Below are positions 1 to 6,776 of a stretch of 64,000 nt of DNA, one piece after another. The position numbers were made by a program, and so were the translations under genes. The DNA comes from a virus: positions 40,369 through 104,368 of the IMG/VR virus record IMGVR_UViG_3300033153_010326. One strand, given 5' to 3'. The notes beneath the pieces are model-generated. The model did no database searches. It was given only the letters and a program-made list of their open reading frames with translations, and had not been told where the DNA came from. Numbering within the stretch: position 1 is the first letter of the stretch; every line of letters starts with the position of its first letter.

Positions 1-2
1 AA

Positions 3-635
3 AAAGAGGTAATATTTTTTATAGATGAAATAGATACTATGGATTGGAAAATTTTAAAGATTTTAAATCCTATTATAGAACAGTTTGAAATTAATGGAAA
101 GAAAATAAAGCCCTTTGTATTTGCAAGTGCAACCATTAACAAGCATACTTTAATTAAAAATAATCCCGATACGCTTGACCGAATTCCACATCATATTCAA
201 TTTCATAGATACACTGCTAACGATATAAGTAAAATTATAACTCAATATAAAAATCATTTATATACTGATGAAAATATCCCTAAAGAAGCTATTGAAGTTA
301 TTTCTCATTCTTGTAAATTTAATCCTAGAACTGCTATAGCATTATTAGAAGATTATATTATAGAAAGAAATATGAATATAGTTTTAAAGAATAATAAGAT
401 TATAAGGAATGGTTTAAATGATATTGATATATCTGTCCTAAAAATATTAAACAACTCTACAAGGGCTATAGGGGCGAATTCTTTGGCTATGCAAGTAGGT
501 CTATCACAAAATCAATACATAAGAGAATTTGAACCTTTTTTAGTAGAATTTGGATATATTGCTCGTATTCCGTCAAGAATAATAACACAACTGGGAAGAA
601 TAACATTGGAGAAATTAAATGATAAAATTAACTAA
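3..635 (+). CDS. ruvB-like: RuvB-like Holliday junction branch migration ATPase, 5' end outside window
   Basis: The reading frame is open from the left edge, so the gene starts outside the window and the ATG at 39 is internal. Before that ATG the frame reads VIFFIDEIDTM, an AAA+ Walker B motif. FASAT follows as a sensor-1-like strand and LDRIPHHIQFHRY corresponds to the RuvB region around the arginine finger. The NPRTA segment and the C-terminal winged helix (DIDISVLKILNN through FGYIARIPSR) match the layout of RuvB domains 2 and 3. RuvB hexamers drive branch migration of Holliday junctions. No RuvA is visible. The end overlaps the next gene by 17 nt. Confidence 0.82.
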   Translation, partial: KEVIFFIDEIDTMDWKILKILNPIIEQFEINGKKIKPFVFASATINKHTLIKNNPDTLDRIPHHIQFHRYTANDISKIITQYKNHLYTDENIPKEAIEVISHSCKFNPRTAIALLEDYIIERNMNIVLKNNKIIRNGLNDIDISVLKILNNSTRAIGANSLAMQVGLSQNQYIREFEPFLVEFGYIARIPSRIITQLGRITLEKLNDKIN

Positions 636-1149
636 TAAAGAAAAATATTGGTTAGCAGGATTTATTGATGGTGATGGTTGCATAGCTATAAGATTAGGCT
701 ATATATCACATAAAAGAAAAAAATTTAAATTATATAAAACCTATAGTTATATTAGACCTTCGGTAGAAATAGGAAATACCGATAAAAATGTTATAAAAGA
801 AATTTCTAAATTATTAAATTCTAAATATAGAACTATAAAAAGAAAAAGAGGATATAAAAACTTTTATATTATTACATTATCAATTAAAAGCAGTATAGAA
901 TTATTAATCATTATTAAAAATTCATTAAAAATAAAAAAACCTCAAACAGAACTATGTTTACATTTATATAAAACTTTTAGTAATCATAAAAGAACAATTC
1001 AAGGAAGATTTAGAAAATTAGATAAAAGAACTATAAAAAAGAGGTTTTATTTATACAAACAATGTAAACTTTTAAATAAAAGAGGTAAACCAATAATAAA
1101 TAAAAATCAATTATTAAAAAAATTAAGAAAGGAAGGGTTAATAAAATGA
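619..1149 (+). CDS. LAGLIDADG homing endonuclease, single motif
   Basis: The N-terminal WLAGFIDGDGCIAI is a canonical LAGLIDADG helix with the catalytic acidic residue, followed by the alternating strands and helices of one LAGLIDADG domain. With one motif in 176 aa it would act as a homodimer. The C-terminus is very rich in lysine and arginine, as expected for DNA contact. The gene sits directly on the 3' end of the ruvB-like gene, overlapping by 17 nt, and is not flanked by visible intein splice motifs, so it looks free-standing. Confidence 0.8.
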   Translation: MIKLTNKEKYWLAGFIDGDGCIAIRLGYISHKRKKFKLYKTYSYIRPSVEIGNTDKNVIKEISKLLNSKYRTIKRKRGYKNFYIITLSIKSSIELLIIIKNSLKIKKPQTELCLHLYKTFSNHKRTIQGRFRKLDKRTIKKRFYLYKQCKLLNKRGKPIINKNQLLKKLRKEGLIK

Positions 1150-1535
1150 AGAAACAAAAAATAATCAAAACTTATTTTCCAACTTGTCCTAAAAATTTAA
1201 GAAAATATTTTAAAATTTCTTGGATAGATAAATCAATAACAGAATTAGAAGATATTTATAAAACAAACAATCGTAAGTTGAATAAACATTGTAAAACTGC
1301 TTTACTCTATTATATTCACTATAATTATAAAGAAATAGAACAATTTGCAATAGAAAGTTATACTTCTCCACTTTTATATTTGGCTTTTAATAAATGTTTA
1401 AACCTGCTTGAAAATATAGAATTGTATAGTTATTTATTACTTACAGCACTTTTAATTCTCAAAAAAACAGAAACTAGCAAAAAATTTCCAGAATTGAAAC
1501 TATATTGCGAAAGGAAATTAAATGATAGTATATAA
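1146..1535 (+). CDS. hypothetical protein, 129 aa
   Basis: Not recognised. The protein is helix-rich with a basic N-terminus and four or five predicted helices, and several aromatic and leucine-rich segments (LLYLAFNKCLNLLENIELY). There is no clear signal peptide. It starts with a 4-nt ATGA overlap on the LAGLIDADG gene and its end overlaps the next gene by 14 nt, so it is cotranscribed and translationally coupled. Confidence 0.6.
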   Translation: MKKQKIIKTYFPTCPKNLRKYFKISWIDKSITELEDIYKTNNRKLNKHCKTALLYYIHYNYKEIEQFAIESYTSPLLYLAFNKCLNLLENIELYSYLLLTALLILKKTETSKKFPELKLYCERKLNDSI

Positions 1536-1914
1536 ATGGGTACATAAAAAAGGCGATAAATATTATAGCTTAATGAATTTCGGCTTTACTAAACTATCGG
1601 AAGAATTTAAAACAAATCAACCTCCTTACGAACTTGGAAAGAGTTATAATAATATTCATAAAGAATATAAAAGTTTAATGCTACAATTTAGAAATAAAAA
1701 AGGATATATACCACAATATATTAAAAAAGGTTTTTATTTGTGGATAAATAAAAATACTAAGCCTAATAAAAAACAATTAGATAGAATGAAAATATTAGGA
1801 GGAGAGATTAATGCAGTATTAGAATGTTATATTTCTATAAATGATATACTTTCTTATGAAAGAGGAAATAACTGTATAAGAGTAAGCAAAATGAAAATAA
1901 TAAGGGAAATATGA
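1522..1914 (+). CDS. hypothetical protein, 130 aa
   Basis: Not recognised. A basic mixed alpha/beta protein with many tyrosines. The start overlaps the preceding gene by 14 nt and is preceded by GAAAGGAAATTA, an acceptable Shine-Dalgarno. It ends 42 nt before the recombinase gene. No catalytic motif is visible. Confidence 0.6.
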   Translation: MIVYKWVHKKGDKYYSLMNFGFTKLSEEFKTNQPPYELGKSYNNIHKEYKSLMLQFRNKKGYIPQYIKKGFYLWINKNTKPNKKQLDRMKILGGEINAVLECYISINDILSYERGNNCIRVSKMKIIREI

Positions 1915-1956
1915 TAAACATAATCCACAGTTTAGAGTATTAAAAGAGGAATTATT

Positions 1957-2784
1957 ATGATACAGAAATATAAAGAATGGTTAGAAACTATACAAAGACT
2001 ATCTCCTAATACTATTCAATCGTATTTAGGTAGAGTTGGGATTTTATCTAAGTATATAAACTTAAATGAATTAAATGAGGAAAATATTAATCAATTTTTG
2101 ATTAGTTATACTAAAAATAAATCTAAAAGTACTTTCAATGGTTACATTAATACTATAGCTTCTTTACTAAAATTTCTAAAAAAAGATATTAAATTAAATC
2201 AACAAGTAATTATTAAAGAACATACTCCTAACTACATTACTGAAAAAGAATTTTTAGAAAGGTTAATACCAGTTGTGGAATATTATTGCGAAAGTAATGC
2301 TTTACAAATGAAAAGTTTATTATATTTTATGTTCTATACAGGGGCTAGATTATCCGATATAAACTATCTTTTAAGACAAGACATTGACTTTAAAAATAAA
2401 TATGTAACCTTTAGAAGTGGAAAAGGAGATAAGGATAGAGATGTTCCTTTATTAGATTGTGTTATAGAATTATTACAAAAATATTTTAATGTAGAAATAG
2501 AAGAAATCAATGCTTTTAATGTTAAAGCAAACACTTTAAGAAAAAGGTTAATTAGTATTAGAGAAATATTGGGAGATTTAAAATTTACTGCCCATACCTT
2601 AAGACATTCTTATGCTATGTGGTATCTTAACGAATTTAGGGGTAATATTAGAAACTTACAATTAAATATGGGGCATAATGATATTAAAACTACTATGAAA
2701 TATTTAAACATAAAAAATAAAGATAGGATAGAGGGTTTTAAAACTAAAGAAAAAGAATGGAAGAAAAGAACAAAAAGAAGATAA
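1957..2784 (+). CDS. tyrosine recombinase (XerC/XerD/phage integrase family)
   Basis: At 275 aa this has the usual length for a Xer-type recombinase. The N-terminal SAM-like core-binding domain (LSPNTIQSYLGRVGILSKYI) is followed by the catalytic domain. All catalytic residues can be seen: R131 in TGARLSD, K156 in SGKGDKDRDVPL, H213 and R216 in HTLRHSYA, H240 in GH, and Y249 in TTMKYL. The enzyme would perform site-specific recombination, either integration or resolution of genome multimers. RBS AAGAGGAATTATT. No repressor or excisionase was recognised nearby, so lysogeny is not established. Confidence 0.92.
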   Translation: MIQKYKEWLETIQRLSPNTIQSYLGRVGILSKYINLNELNEENINQFLISYTKNKSKSTFNGYINTIASLLKFLKKDIKLNQQVIIKEHTPNYITEKEFLERLIPVVEYYCESNALQMKSLLYFMFYTGARLSDINYLLRQDIDFKNKYVTFRSGKGDKDRDVPLLDCVIELLQKYFNVEIEEINAFNVKANTLRKRLISIREILGDLKFTAHTLRHSYAMWYLNEFRGNIRNLQLNMGHNDIKTTMKYLNIKNKDRIEGFKTKEKEWKKRTKRR

Positions 2785-2786
2785 AA

Positions 2787-3119
2787 ATGAAAAAATATGA
2801 TGTATATTGTCCTTTTTGTCAAAATCTTTTAAAAAATTGTGAAAATTATGTTAAATGTAATAATTGTAAAACTAAAATTAAAATAATTTATACTATAATC
2901 CCTTGTAAAAATTGTAATAAACAAAAATTTATAAGTTATATTCAAAAAAACGATAAAGCAACTTATTGTAATAATTGTGGACATATGATAAAACAATCTA
3001 AATTAGTTGCTCAAAATATTTTAGAAGAAAGATTAAAATTTAAAACTACTATACCTAAAGATTATTGGACAGATATACAAATAGACTTATATAAAATAGG
3101 AAAAGGAGAAAAAATATGA
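2787..3119 (+). CDS. zinc-ribbon protein, 110 aa
   Basis: Four CxxC knuckles are visible (CPFC, CNNC, CKNC, CNNC), enough for two zinc ribbons, followed by a helical basic tail. I chose the ATG at 2787, just downstream of the recombinase stop and after an AGAAGATAA ribosome-binding stretch. An in-frame ATG at 2757 inside the recombinase gene is possible. Probably binds nucleic acid or protein; specific role unknown. The end overlaps the next gene by 4 nt. Confidence 0.65.
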   Translation: MKKYDVYCPFCQNLLKNCENYVKCNNCKTKIKIIYTIIPCKNCNKQKFISYIQKNDKATYCNNCGHMIKQSKLVAQNILEERLKFKTTIPKDYWTDIQIDLYKIGKGEKI

Positions 3120-3391
3120 TATATACTAAACAATCTATATGGACAACTTGTGATGGAAGAAGAATACCTTATGATAAATTAGAAGATACTCATTTAGCAA
3201 ATATAATAGATTTTATAGAAAAAAGTAAATGTCCGACATTTGAAATTTTAACAATATTAAAAAACATTGCTAAAGAAAGAGGGTTAAAAAAAGAATTTTT
3301 AGAAAGGTCTCAAATTCCTTATAAAAATAAATATAATAAATGGGAAATATATAACTTTAAAAATCATACTTTCCAAAAAATAGAAAAATAA
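3116..3391 (+). CDS. small phage protein, 91 aa
   Basis: Starts with a 4-nt overlap on the zinc-ribbon gene. The segment WTTCDGRRIPYDKLEDTHL resembles a recurrent short phage protein that opens with W-T-T-x-D-G-R-x-I-P and a following D-x-H-L helix. Function of that group is not known to me. The rest is helical and basic. Confidence 0.6.
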   Translation: MIYTKQSIWTTCDGRRIPYDKLEDTHLANIIDFIEKSKCPTFEILTILKNIAKERGLKKEFLERSQIPYKNKYNKWEIYNFKNHTFQKIEK

Positions 3392-3405
3392 AAAAGGAAT
3401 AAAAT

Positions 3406-3555
3406 ATGAAAGAAAGAATGAAGCTATTAAAAAAATTAGATAAACTCCGGAAACAATTAGATATTGTTGTTAATGGAGACCAATATTGTAATGAATATAA
3501 ATTAGAAGAAAGAATAAAAGAATTAGAAAATAGATTAAAAATAAAAAATATTTAA
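3406..3555 (+). CDS. small coiled-coil protein, 49 aa
   Basis: ATG at 3406 follows AAAAAGGAATAAAAT, a good Shine-Dalgarno. The product is one long charged helix with heptad leucines (LLKKLDKLRKQLD, then LEERIKELENRLK), broken by a short loop. Likely a dimerising coiled coil. It is the last gene before the large intergenic region. Confidence 0.5.
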   Translation: MKERMKLLKKLDKLRKQLDIVVNGDQYCNEYKLEERIKELENRLKIKNI

Positions 3556-3727
3556 CTCCTTTAATATAAAGAAGTTATATAAAATCTAATATAAACTCCT
3601 ATTATAAATATATATAGTAATCAATAATTAAGATTAATTAAGACTAATATATCTTTTTATTATTTATATAACTATATAAATAGAACTTACTTAATTGCTC
3701 AATAAGAATATATTATTGATAAAAGAA

Positions 3728-3796
3728 GGTGCATATATCGGCTACCTTTTGATTTTCTTAACAAATTAATAAGAAAAAAGGTAGTTATATTGTACC
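3728..3796. repeat. long imperfect inverted repeat (hairpin)
   Basis: Nested complementary arms: GGTGCA (3728) with TGTACC (3791), CTACCTT (3742-3748) with AAGGTAG (3778-3784), and TTTTCTTA (3753-3760) with TAAGAAAA (3770-3777), leaving a 9-nt loop. The outer arms also match around an ATATA core. It lies just upstream of a promoter. It could be a terminator for the leftward block, an operator or an origin element. Confidence 0.55.
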
Positions 3797-3803
3797 ATTT
3801 TAC

Positions 3804-3833
3804 TTGCACTTGAACTAGATTGTATGGTATACT
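3804..3833 (+). promoter_or_regulatory. sigma70-type promoter, copy 1
   Basis: TTGCAC (3804-3809), an 18-nt spacer and TATACT (3828-3833). The flanks AC before the -35 and TAGT a few bases after the -10 recur in the second copy at 12134-12163, with the same hexamers and the same spacing, which supports a real phage promoter family. It would drive the 51-aa ORF and the operon from 4091. Confidence 0.65.
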
Positions 3834-3868
3834 TATAGTGAGTAAATTTATTGAAAGGAAAATTTATA

Positions 3869-4024
3869 ATGGTGCATTTAAAAAAAGTAGGGAAATTATT
3901 TCAATTAAGTTTTTTTAGAGGAGGAACGGAATTAGTTTACGATATGAATTGGAAAGAGATGGTAGTATTATTTTGTTTAGTTTCTTCAATAATGTGTAAA
4001 TTTGTAAAGTCAAAGAAAAAATAA
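3869..4024 (+). CDS. small membrane-associated protein, 51 aa
   Basis: ATG at 3869 follows GAAAGGAAAATTTATA, a good ribosome-binding site, and lies about 35 nt after the promoter at 3804-3833. The N-terminal half is basic (HLKKVGKLFQ). The C-terminal half has a hydrophobic segment (MVVLFCLVSSIMCKFV) followed by KSKKK, which suggests one membrane helix with a cytoplasmic basic tail. As the first gene after a promoter it may be an early protein. No homologue recognised. Confidence 0.5.
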   Translation: MVHLKKVGKLFQLSFFRGGTELVYDMNWKEMVVLFCLVSSIMCKFVKSKKK

Positions 4025-4067
4025 GAAGTATGGGCGTTGACTGTGTCGATAGCTCCTCTGCTTCTTA
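4022..4067 (+). promoter_or_regulatory. stem-loop between small ORF and next operon
   Basis: TAAGAAG (4022-4028) pairs with CTTCTTA (4061-4067), enclosing a loop that is clearly more G+C-rich than its surroundings. The 5' arm includes the stop codon of the 51-aa ORF. There is no long T-run after it, so it is more likely an RNA structure in the leader of the next gene, or a leaky terminator, than a simple intrinsic terminator. Confidence 0.4.
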
Positions 4068-4090
4068 ACTAATAAAAATAAGGAAATAAT

Positions 4091-4303
4091 ATGGGAGCAT
4101 TAATAACAATTACAAAGGTTGAACTAAAAAATGATAAAGCTAAAGTTACTTTTGAATATAATAATGATTTAAAAGATACTATTTGTAATTACTATGGAGT
4201 TAAGAGAGCTACTAAGGCTAAGATTAGAGATTTCTTCCTTCAAGCGGTGATGGAGGGAGTTATGAAACACAAGAGAAGGGGATTAGGTAGAGATAATGAA
4301 TAA
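4091..4303 (+). CDS. hypothetical protein, 70 aa
   Basis: Not recognised. Preceded by AAGGAAATAAT. An N-terminal beta hairpin (LITITKVELKNDKAKVTFEY) leads to a helical, basic C-terminus ending KHKRRGLGR. First gene of a long plus-strand run of overlapping small genes; it overlaps the next by 8 nt. Confidence 0.6.
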   Translation: MGALITITKVELKNDKAKVTFEYNNDLKDTICNYYGVKRATKAKIRDFFLQAVMEGVMKHKRRGLGRDNE

Positions 4304-4550
4304 GAAAATAAGGGAGATATTAAAAGGATATAAATTAGGAGAACATGACAGAAGAAGCGGTTTACGCTTTGAACTTTATGATACTGACCAAGCTCTTTTC
4401 GTCATAGAACAAGAGATTAAGAGATGTATGGGGGAAGATATACCAAGTGTGTATGATATAAAAACAGGCAAAAAGCACATTGAGCAATATAATGAAGGAT
4501 ATAGTCATAGAGCCAAAAACTTTTGGGAGGCGTGGAGAGGAAAGAAATGA
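4296..4550 (+). CDS. hypothetical protein, 84 aa
   Basis: Not recognised. A charged, mainly helical small protein with GYKLGEHDRRSGLRFELYDT near its N-terminus and a tryptophan-rich C-terminus (FWEAWRGKK). It overlaps the preceding gene by 8 nt and the next by an ATGA junction, so translation is coupled. Confidence 0.55.
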   Translation: MNKKIREILKGYKLGEHDRRSGLRFELYDTDQALFVIEQEIKRCMGEDIPSVYDIKTGKKHIEQYNEGYSHRAKNFWEAWRGKK

Positions 4551-4783
4551 AATATATAATTATATTAATAATGATGATGGCTTTTATATTTCCTATGAAA
4601 GAAGTTAAACCTTCTTCTAATATTGAAACTATTGTAGATAAAATGGAACAATGGCAAAGAGATAATTTAGAAAAGAAAGCGGAAAGATTAGATAGGATTA
4701 GGCAAATTATTAATATAAGAGATAGAGTAGAAGGTAAAATAAAGAAACCTAAAAAGCCCAAGAAGCCTAAAAAGGAGAAATAA
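4547..4783 (+). CDS. small secreted or membrane-anchored coiled-coil protein
   Basis: The ATG at 4547, preceded by GAGAGGAAAGAA, gives a 78-aa protein opening with a hydrophobic stretch (MKYIIILIMMMAFIFP), either an uncleaved anchor or a signal peptide. A charged coiled coil follows (MEQWQRDNLEKKAERLDRI) and then a repeated KPKKPKKPKK tail. The architecture recalls small spanin or envelope-interacting phage proteins, but there is no specific match. An upstream in-frame start at 4523 is less likely. Confidence 0.5.
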   Translation: MKYIIILIMMMAFIFPMKEVKPSSNIETIVDKMEQWQRDNLEKKAERLDRIRQIINIRDRVEGKIKKPKKPKKPKKEK

Positions 4784-4784
4784 A

Positions 4785-4847
4785 GTGAAAGTTATTAATT
4801 TGATAAAAAATAATGAAAAAATAAATTTATGGGAATTTAGCAGGTAA
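4785..4847 (+). CDS. possible 20-aa peptide (GTG start)
   Basis: GTG at 4785 follows AAAAGGAGAAATAAA, a strong Shine-Dalgarno, and gives a 20-residue peptide that stops one base before the next ATG. The spacing and RBS support translation; the peptide itself has no recognisable feature. Confidence 0.3.
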   Translation: MKVINLIKNNEKINLWEFSR

Positions 4848-4848
4848 T

Positions 4849-4956
4849 ATGAAAGTAATATTAATTGTGGGAGATAAAATTGAGGAATATAAAAAGAAAG
4901 TAGGATTTTGGACAGAAACTCATTATAGAAAAATAGATTATAAGAGGAAGAAATGA
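4849..4956 (+). CDS. hypothetical protein, 35 aa
   Basis: ATG at 4849 after TTTAGCAGGTAAT. A short basic protein with an initial beta strand (MKVILIVGDK) and a basic tail. It ends with an ATGA overlap on the next gene at 4953, which supports it being real. Confidence 0.45.
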   Translation: MKVILIVGDKIEEYKKKVGFWTETHYRKIDYKRKK

Positions 4957-5195
4957 AAGATAAAGATATAAAATTATTCTCAAAAGCGATACATAACGCA
5001 AAAAAAGTTATACAAGATATAGAAACAGAAAGACAAAAAGCACATGAAAAATTAAATAAATCAATACATACTATAAAACAAGTTCGTAATTCTCATGATA
5101 AAAAAATGAAAAAATTAACAGAAGAAGTTAAAGAAATATTAGATGAAGTTTATGAATTGTTTGAAGATTTGTATGAAGAAAAAACAGGAGAATAA
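4953..5195 (+). CDS. coiled-coil protein, 80 aa
   Basis: Nearly all helical and highly charged, with heptads over residues about 10-75 (VIQDIETERQKAHEKLNKS, KLTEEVKEILDEVYELFEDL). Preceded by AGAGGAAGAA. Probably an oligomeric coiled coil; no specific family recognised. Confidence 0.55.
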   Translation: MKDKDIKLFSKAIHNAKKVIQDIETERQKAHEKLNKSIHTIKQVRNSHDKKMKKLTEEVKEILDEVYELFEDLYEEKTGE

Positions 5196-5196
5196 A

Positions 5197-5442
5197 ATGG
5201 ATAATGATTTTGTTTTAATTAGACTTGAAAGATTAGCAAAAAAAATATCAACTTTAGAGGGAACTCTTTTAACTACATCTAATATGTTAGAAGATAAGGA
5301 TAACAAAGATTCTGTTTATTATGCAAAAGAAAATATAGAAGGAGTTGCAGAATTTTTAAATGATATAAGAAATGACGTAGATTTATTGTGCGAACAAATT
5401 AATAAAAAAGAAACAGGATTAGATTTGGAAAATCCATTTTAA
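5197..5442 (+). CDS. hypothetical helical protein, 81 aa
   Basis: I chose ATG 5197, which follows ACAGGAGAATAAA, over the in-frame ATG at 5143 inside the preceding gene. The product has helical segments rich in acidic residues (LIRLERLAKKISTLEGTLL, EGVAEFLNDIRNDVDLLC). Function unknown. Confidence 0.55.
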   Translation: MDNDFVLIRLERLAKKISTLEGTLLTTSNMLEDKDNKDSVYYAKENIEGVAEFLNDIRNDVDLLCEQINKKETGLDLENPF

Positions 5443-5457
5443 AGGAGAAAACTAAAT

Positions 5458-5826
5458 ATGCCTTATATCTCAGCGAAAAATGATAGAAGAAAGAAATTAA
5501 GACATGGAGAACCTGCTTTAAATGCAGGAGAGTTAAATTATCAAATTTTCTATTATATTAAACATTATGATTGGAGAAAACATCACCAAATTGATTATAC
5601 AATGATACAAACTATACATAAATTTGTTAATAAATTTTTAGGAAAAAATCCTAATTACCAGAGGTGGAATGATATGACAGGTTGTTTGATAAGATGTTAT
5701 AAAGAAATTAAAAGAAGGTTGAATATAAATGTTAAGGAGATATTGATAGAGATTATGGAAGATTATGATAATGAAATTGCAAGATACGAAGATACTAAAA
5801 TTATTTCTAATTCGGATGTAGAGTAG
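5458..5826 (+). CDS. conserved phage protein (DUF6899-like)
   Basis: The opening MPYIS, the GELNYQI segment and the C-terminal YEDTKIISNSDVE correspond to a recurrent phage protein (DUF6899 type) with M-P-Y-I, G-E-L-N-Y and P-Y-E-D-x-K-I-x-x-N-G-D-V blocks. Its function is not established. RBS AAAGGAGAAAACTAAAT. It lies among early small genes. Confidence 0.6.
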   Translation: MPYISAKNDRRKKLRHGEPALNAGELNYQIFYYIKHYDWRKHHQIDYTMIQTIHKFVNKFLGKNPNYQRWNDMTGCLIRCYKEIKRRLNINVKEILIEIMEDYDNEIARYEDTKIISNSDVE

Positions 5827-5834
5827 GAGATAAT

Positions 5835-6098
5835 ATGAAACTATTAGCTACTAAAAAAATGAAACAATTATTAAGAAAAGGAAAATATTTAGCAAAAAAA
5901 GATAAACTTAAAGTAACTAGTCCAGATTATATGTATATGCTTATAAATGATACTCTTAAAAACGGATGGCATTATAATGTGGATTTATCTTATTCTGGAA
6001 TACATGTATATGCTTTTAAACCTCCTTTGGATTTTAGGGCTAGACCAGCAGATTATTATTTAGCAAGTAAATTTAAAAAACGAAAAGGAGGTGGTTAA
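5835..6098 (+). CDS. hypothetical protein, 87 aa
   Basis: Not recognised. Basic N-terminal helix (MKLLATKKMKQLLRKGKYL), a beta-rich middle (GWHYNVDLSYSGIHVYAF) and a basic C-terminus ending KKRKGGG. The last codons encode the strong AAAGGAGGTGG Shine-Dalgarno used by the short ORF that follows. Confidence 0.55.
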   Translation: MKLLATKKMKQLLRKGKYLAKKDKLKVTSPDYMYMLINDTLKNGWHYNVDLSYSGIHVYAFKPPLDFRARPADYYLASKFKKRKGGG

Positions 6099-6099
6099 T

Positions 6100-6156
6100 A
6101 TGATAGGTAAGATAATTAGAATCTTAAAATTCAAATTATTCTATACCTATCTTTGA
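6100..6156 (+). CDS. possible 18-aa leader peptide
   Basis: ATG at 6100 sits 8 nt after AAAGGAGGTGG, one of the strongest ribosome-binding sites in the window, and encodes a basic hydrophobic 18-mer. Its stop codon overlaps the TTG start of the next gene as TTGA. This looks like a leader ORF that delivers ribosomes to a weak start; alternatively it is the displaced N-terminus of the next gene after a frameshift. Confidence 0.4.
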   Translation: MIGKIIRILKFKLFYTYL

Positions 6157-6776
6157 AGCTAGCAGGAGCGATTGAGTTTGATACCAAAGATGGTGGTCAA
6201 ACTTGGAGGAATAGTATAACTATTCCTTTAGATGAAATGGGAATTTATGTTGGAGACCCTGTAAAGACTGAACCTGTTGCTACTGGTATGGATGTTATGG
6301 AAGCTCAAAATAAATTTAATGGGTGGATTCAATCAGGTAATTATGATATATTTGAAAAGATGTTTACAAGAATTGTTCAAAAAGATATTAGATTAGTTAA
6401 TAGAGCAGATTTTTTGATTGTTCATTTATTTCCTGATATACCTACTACTGGAACTATTCACGAAATGGCTTTAGCGTGGATGCAAAAGAAACCTATATAT
6501 TTAATATGGAAAGATGCTAAGAGCAAATTATCAAAGTGGGCATTATATTTAGTTATTTCTTCAGGAGGGCGATTATTTGATAGTGAAAATAAACTTACAG
6601 AGTTTATAAGGGTAAAATATAATCTTAAAAATCAAAGTTTTAGAGTTCAATTTATTCAAATTATAAAAGCCATAAGTAGACTTATAGAGGAAAATTTATA
6701 TAATTTAAAAACGAATAGTAATGGTAATCAAGAAAAAATTAAACAGGACTTAGAAAAGAAAGAGGAGAAGAAATAA
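6153..6776 (+). CDS. nucleoside 2-deoxyribosyltransferase-like protein
   Basis: The N-terminal LAGAIEF with GGQTWRNSI, the middle RADFLIVHLFPDIPTTGTIHEMALAW and the KPIYLIW strand fit the nucleoside 2-deoxyribosyltransferase family: a Rossmann-like fold with G-T-x-x-E catalytic glutamate, here E in GTIHEMA. Such enzymes exchange bases on deoxynucleosides, or hydrolyse them, in nucleotide salvage. The charged C-terminal tail (about 45 aa) is an addition. The only in-frame start is TTG, with no Shine-Dalgarno of its own, overlapping the upstream short ORF. The product sits next to the DUF5664 protein, another nucleotide-metabolism gene. Confidence 0.72.
   Translation: MKLAGAIEFDTKDGGQTWRNSITIPLDEMGIYVGDPVKTEPVATGMDVMEAQNKFNGWIQSGNYDIFEKMFTRIVQKDIRLVNRADFLIVHLFPDIPTTGTIHEMALAWMQKKPIYLIWKDAKSKLSKWALYLVISSGGRLFDSENKLTEFIRVKYNLKNQSFRVQFIQIIKAISRLIEENLYNLKTNSNGNQEKIKQDLEKKEEKK

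Larger units (their letters stand above)
3556..3868. other. intergenic region with hairpin and promoter
   Basis: About 310 nt of extremely AT-rich sequence without a convincing gene. The first half (to about 3720) is nearly pure A/T with many TATA-like words. The second half carries the long imperfect inverted repeat at 3728-3796 and the promoter at 3804-3833. It separates the recombinase block from the next operon and is a candidate control or origin region. Confidence 0.55.

Noticed and set aside
6100-6176. Programmed frameshift joining the leader ORF to the deoxyribosyltransferase gene
   Set aside because: CTT TGA resembles a +1 shift site, but a +1 shift here leads to an early stop, and the required -1 shift lacks a slippery heptamer. 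Leader plus reinitiation fits better.
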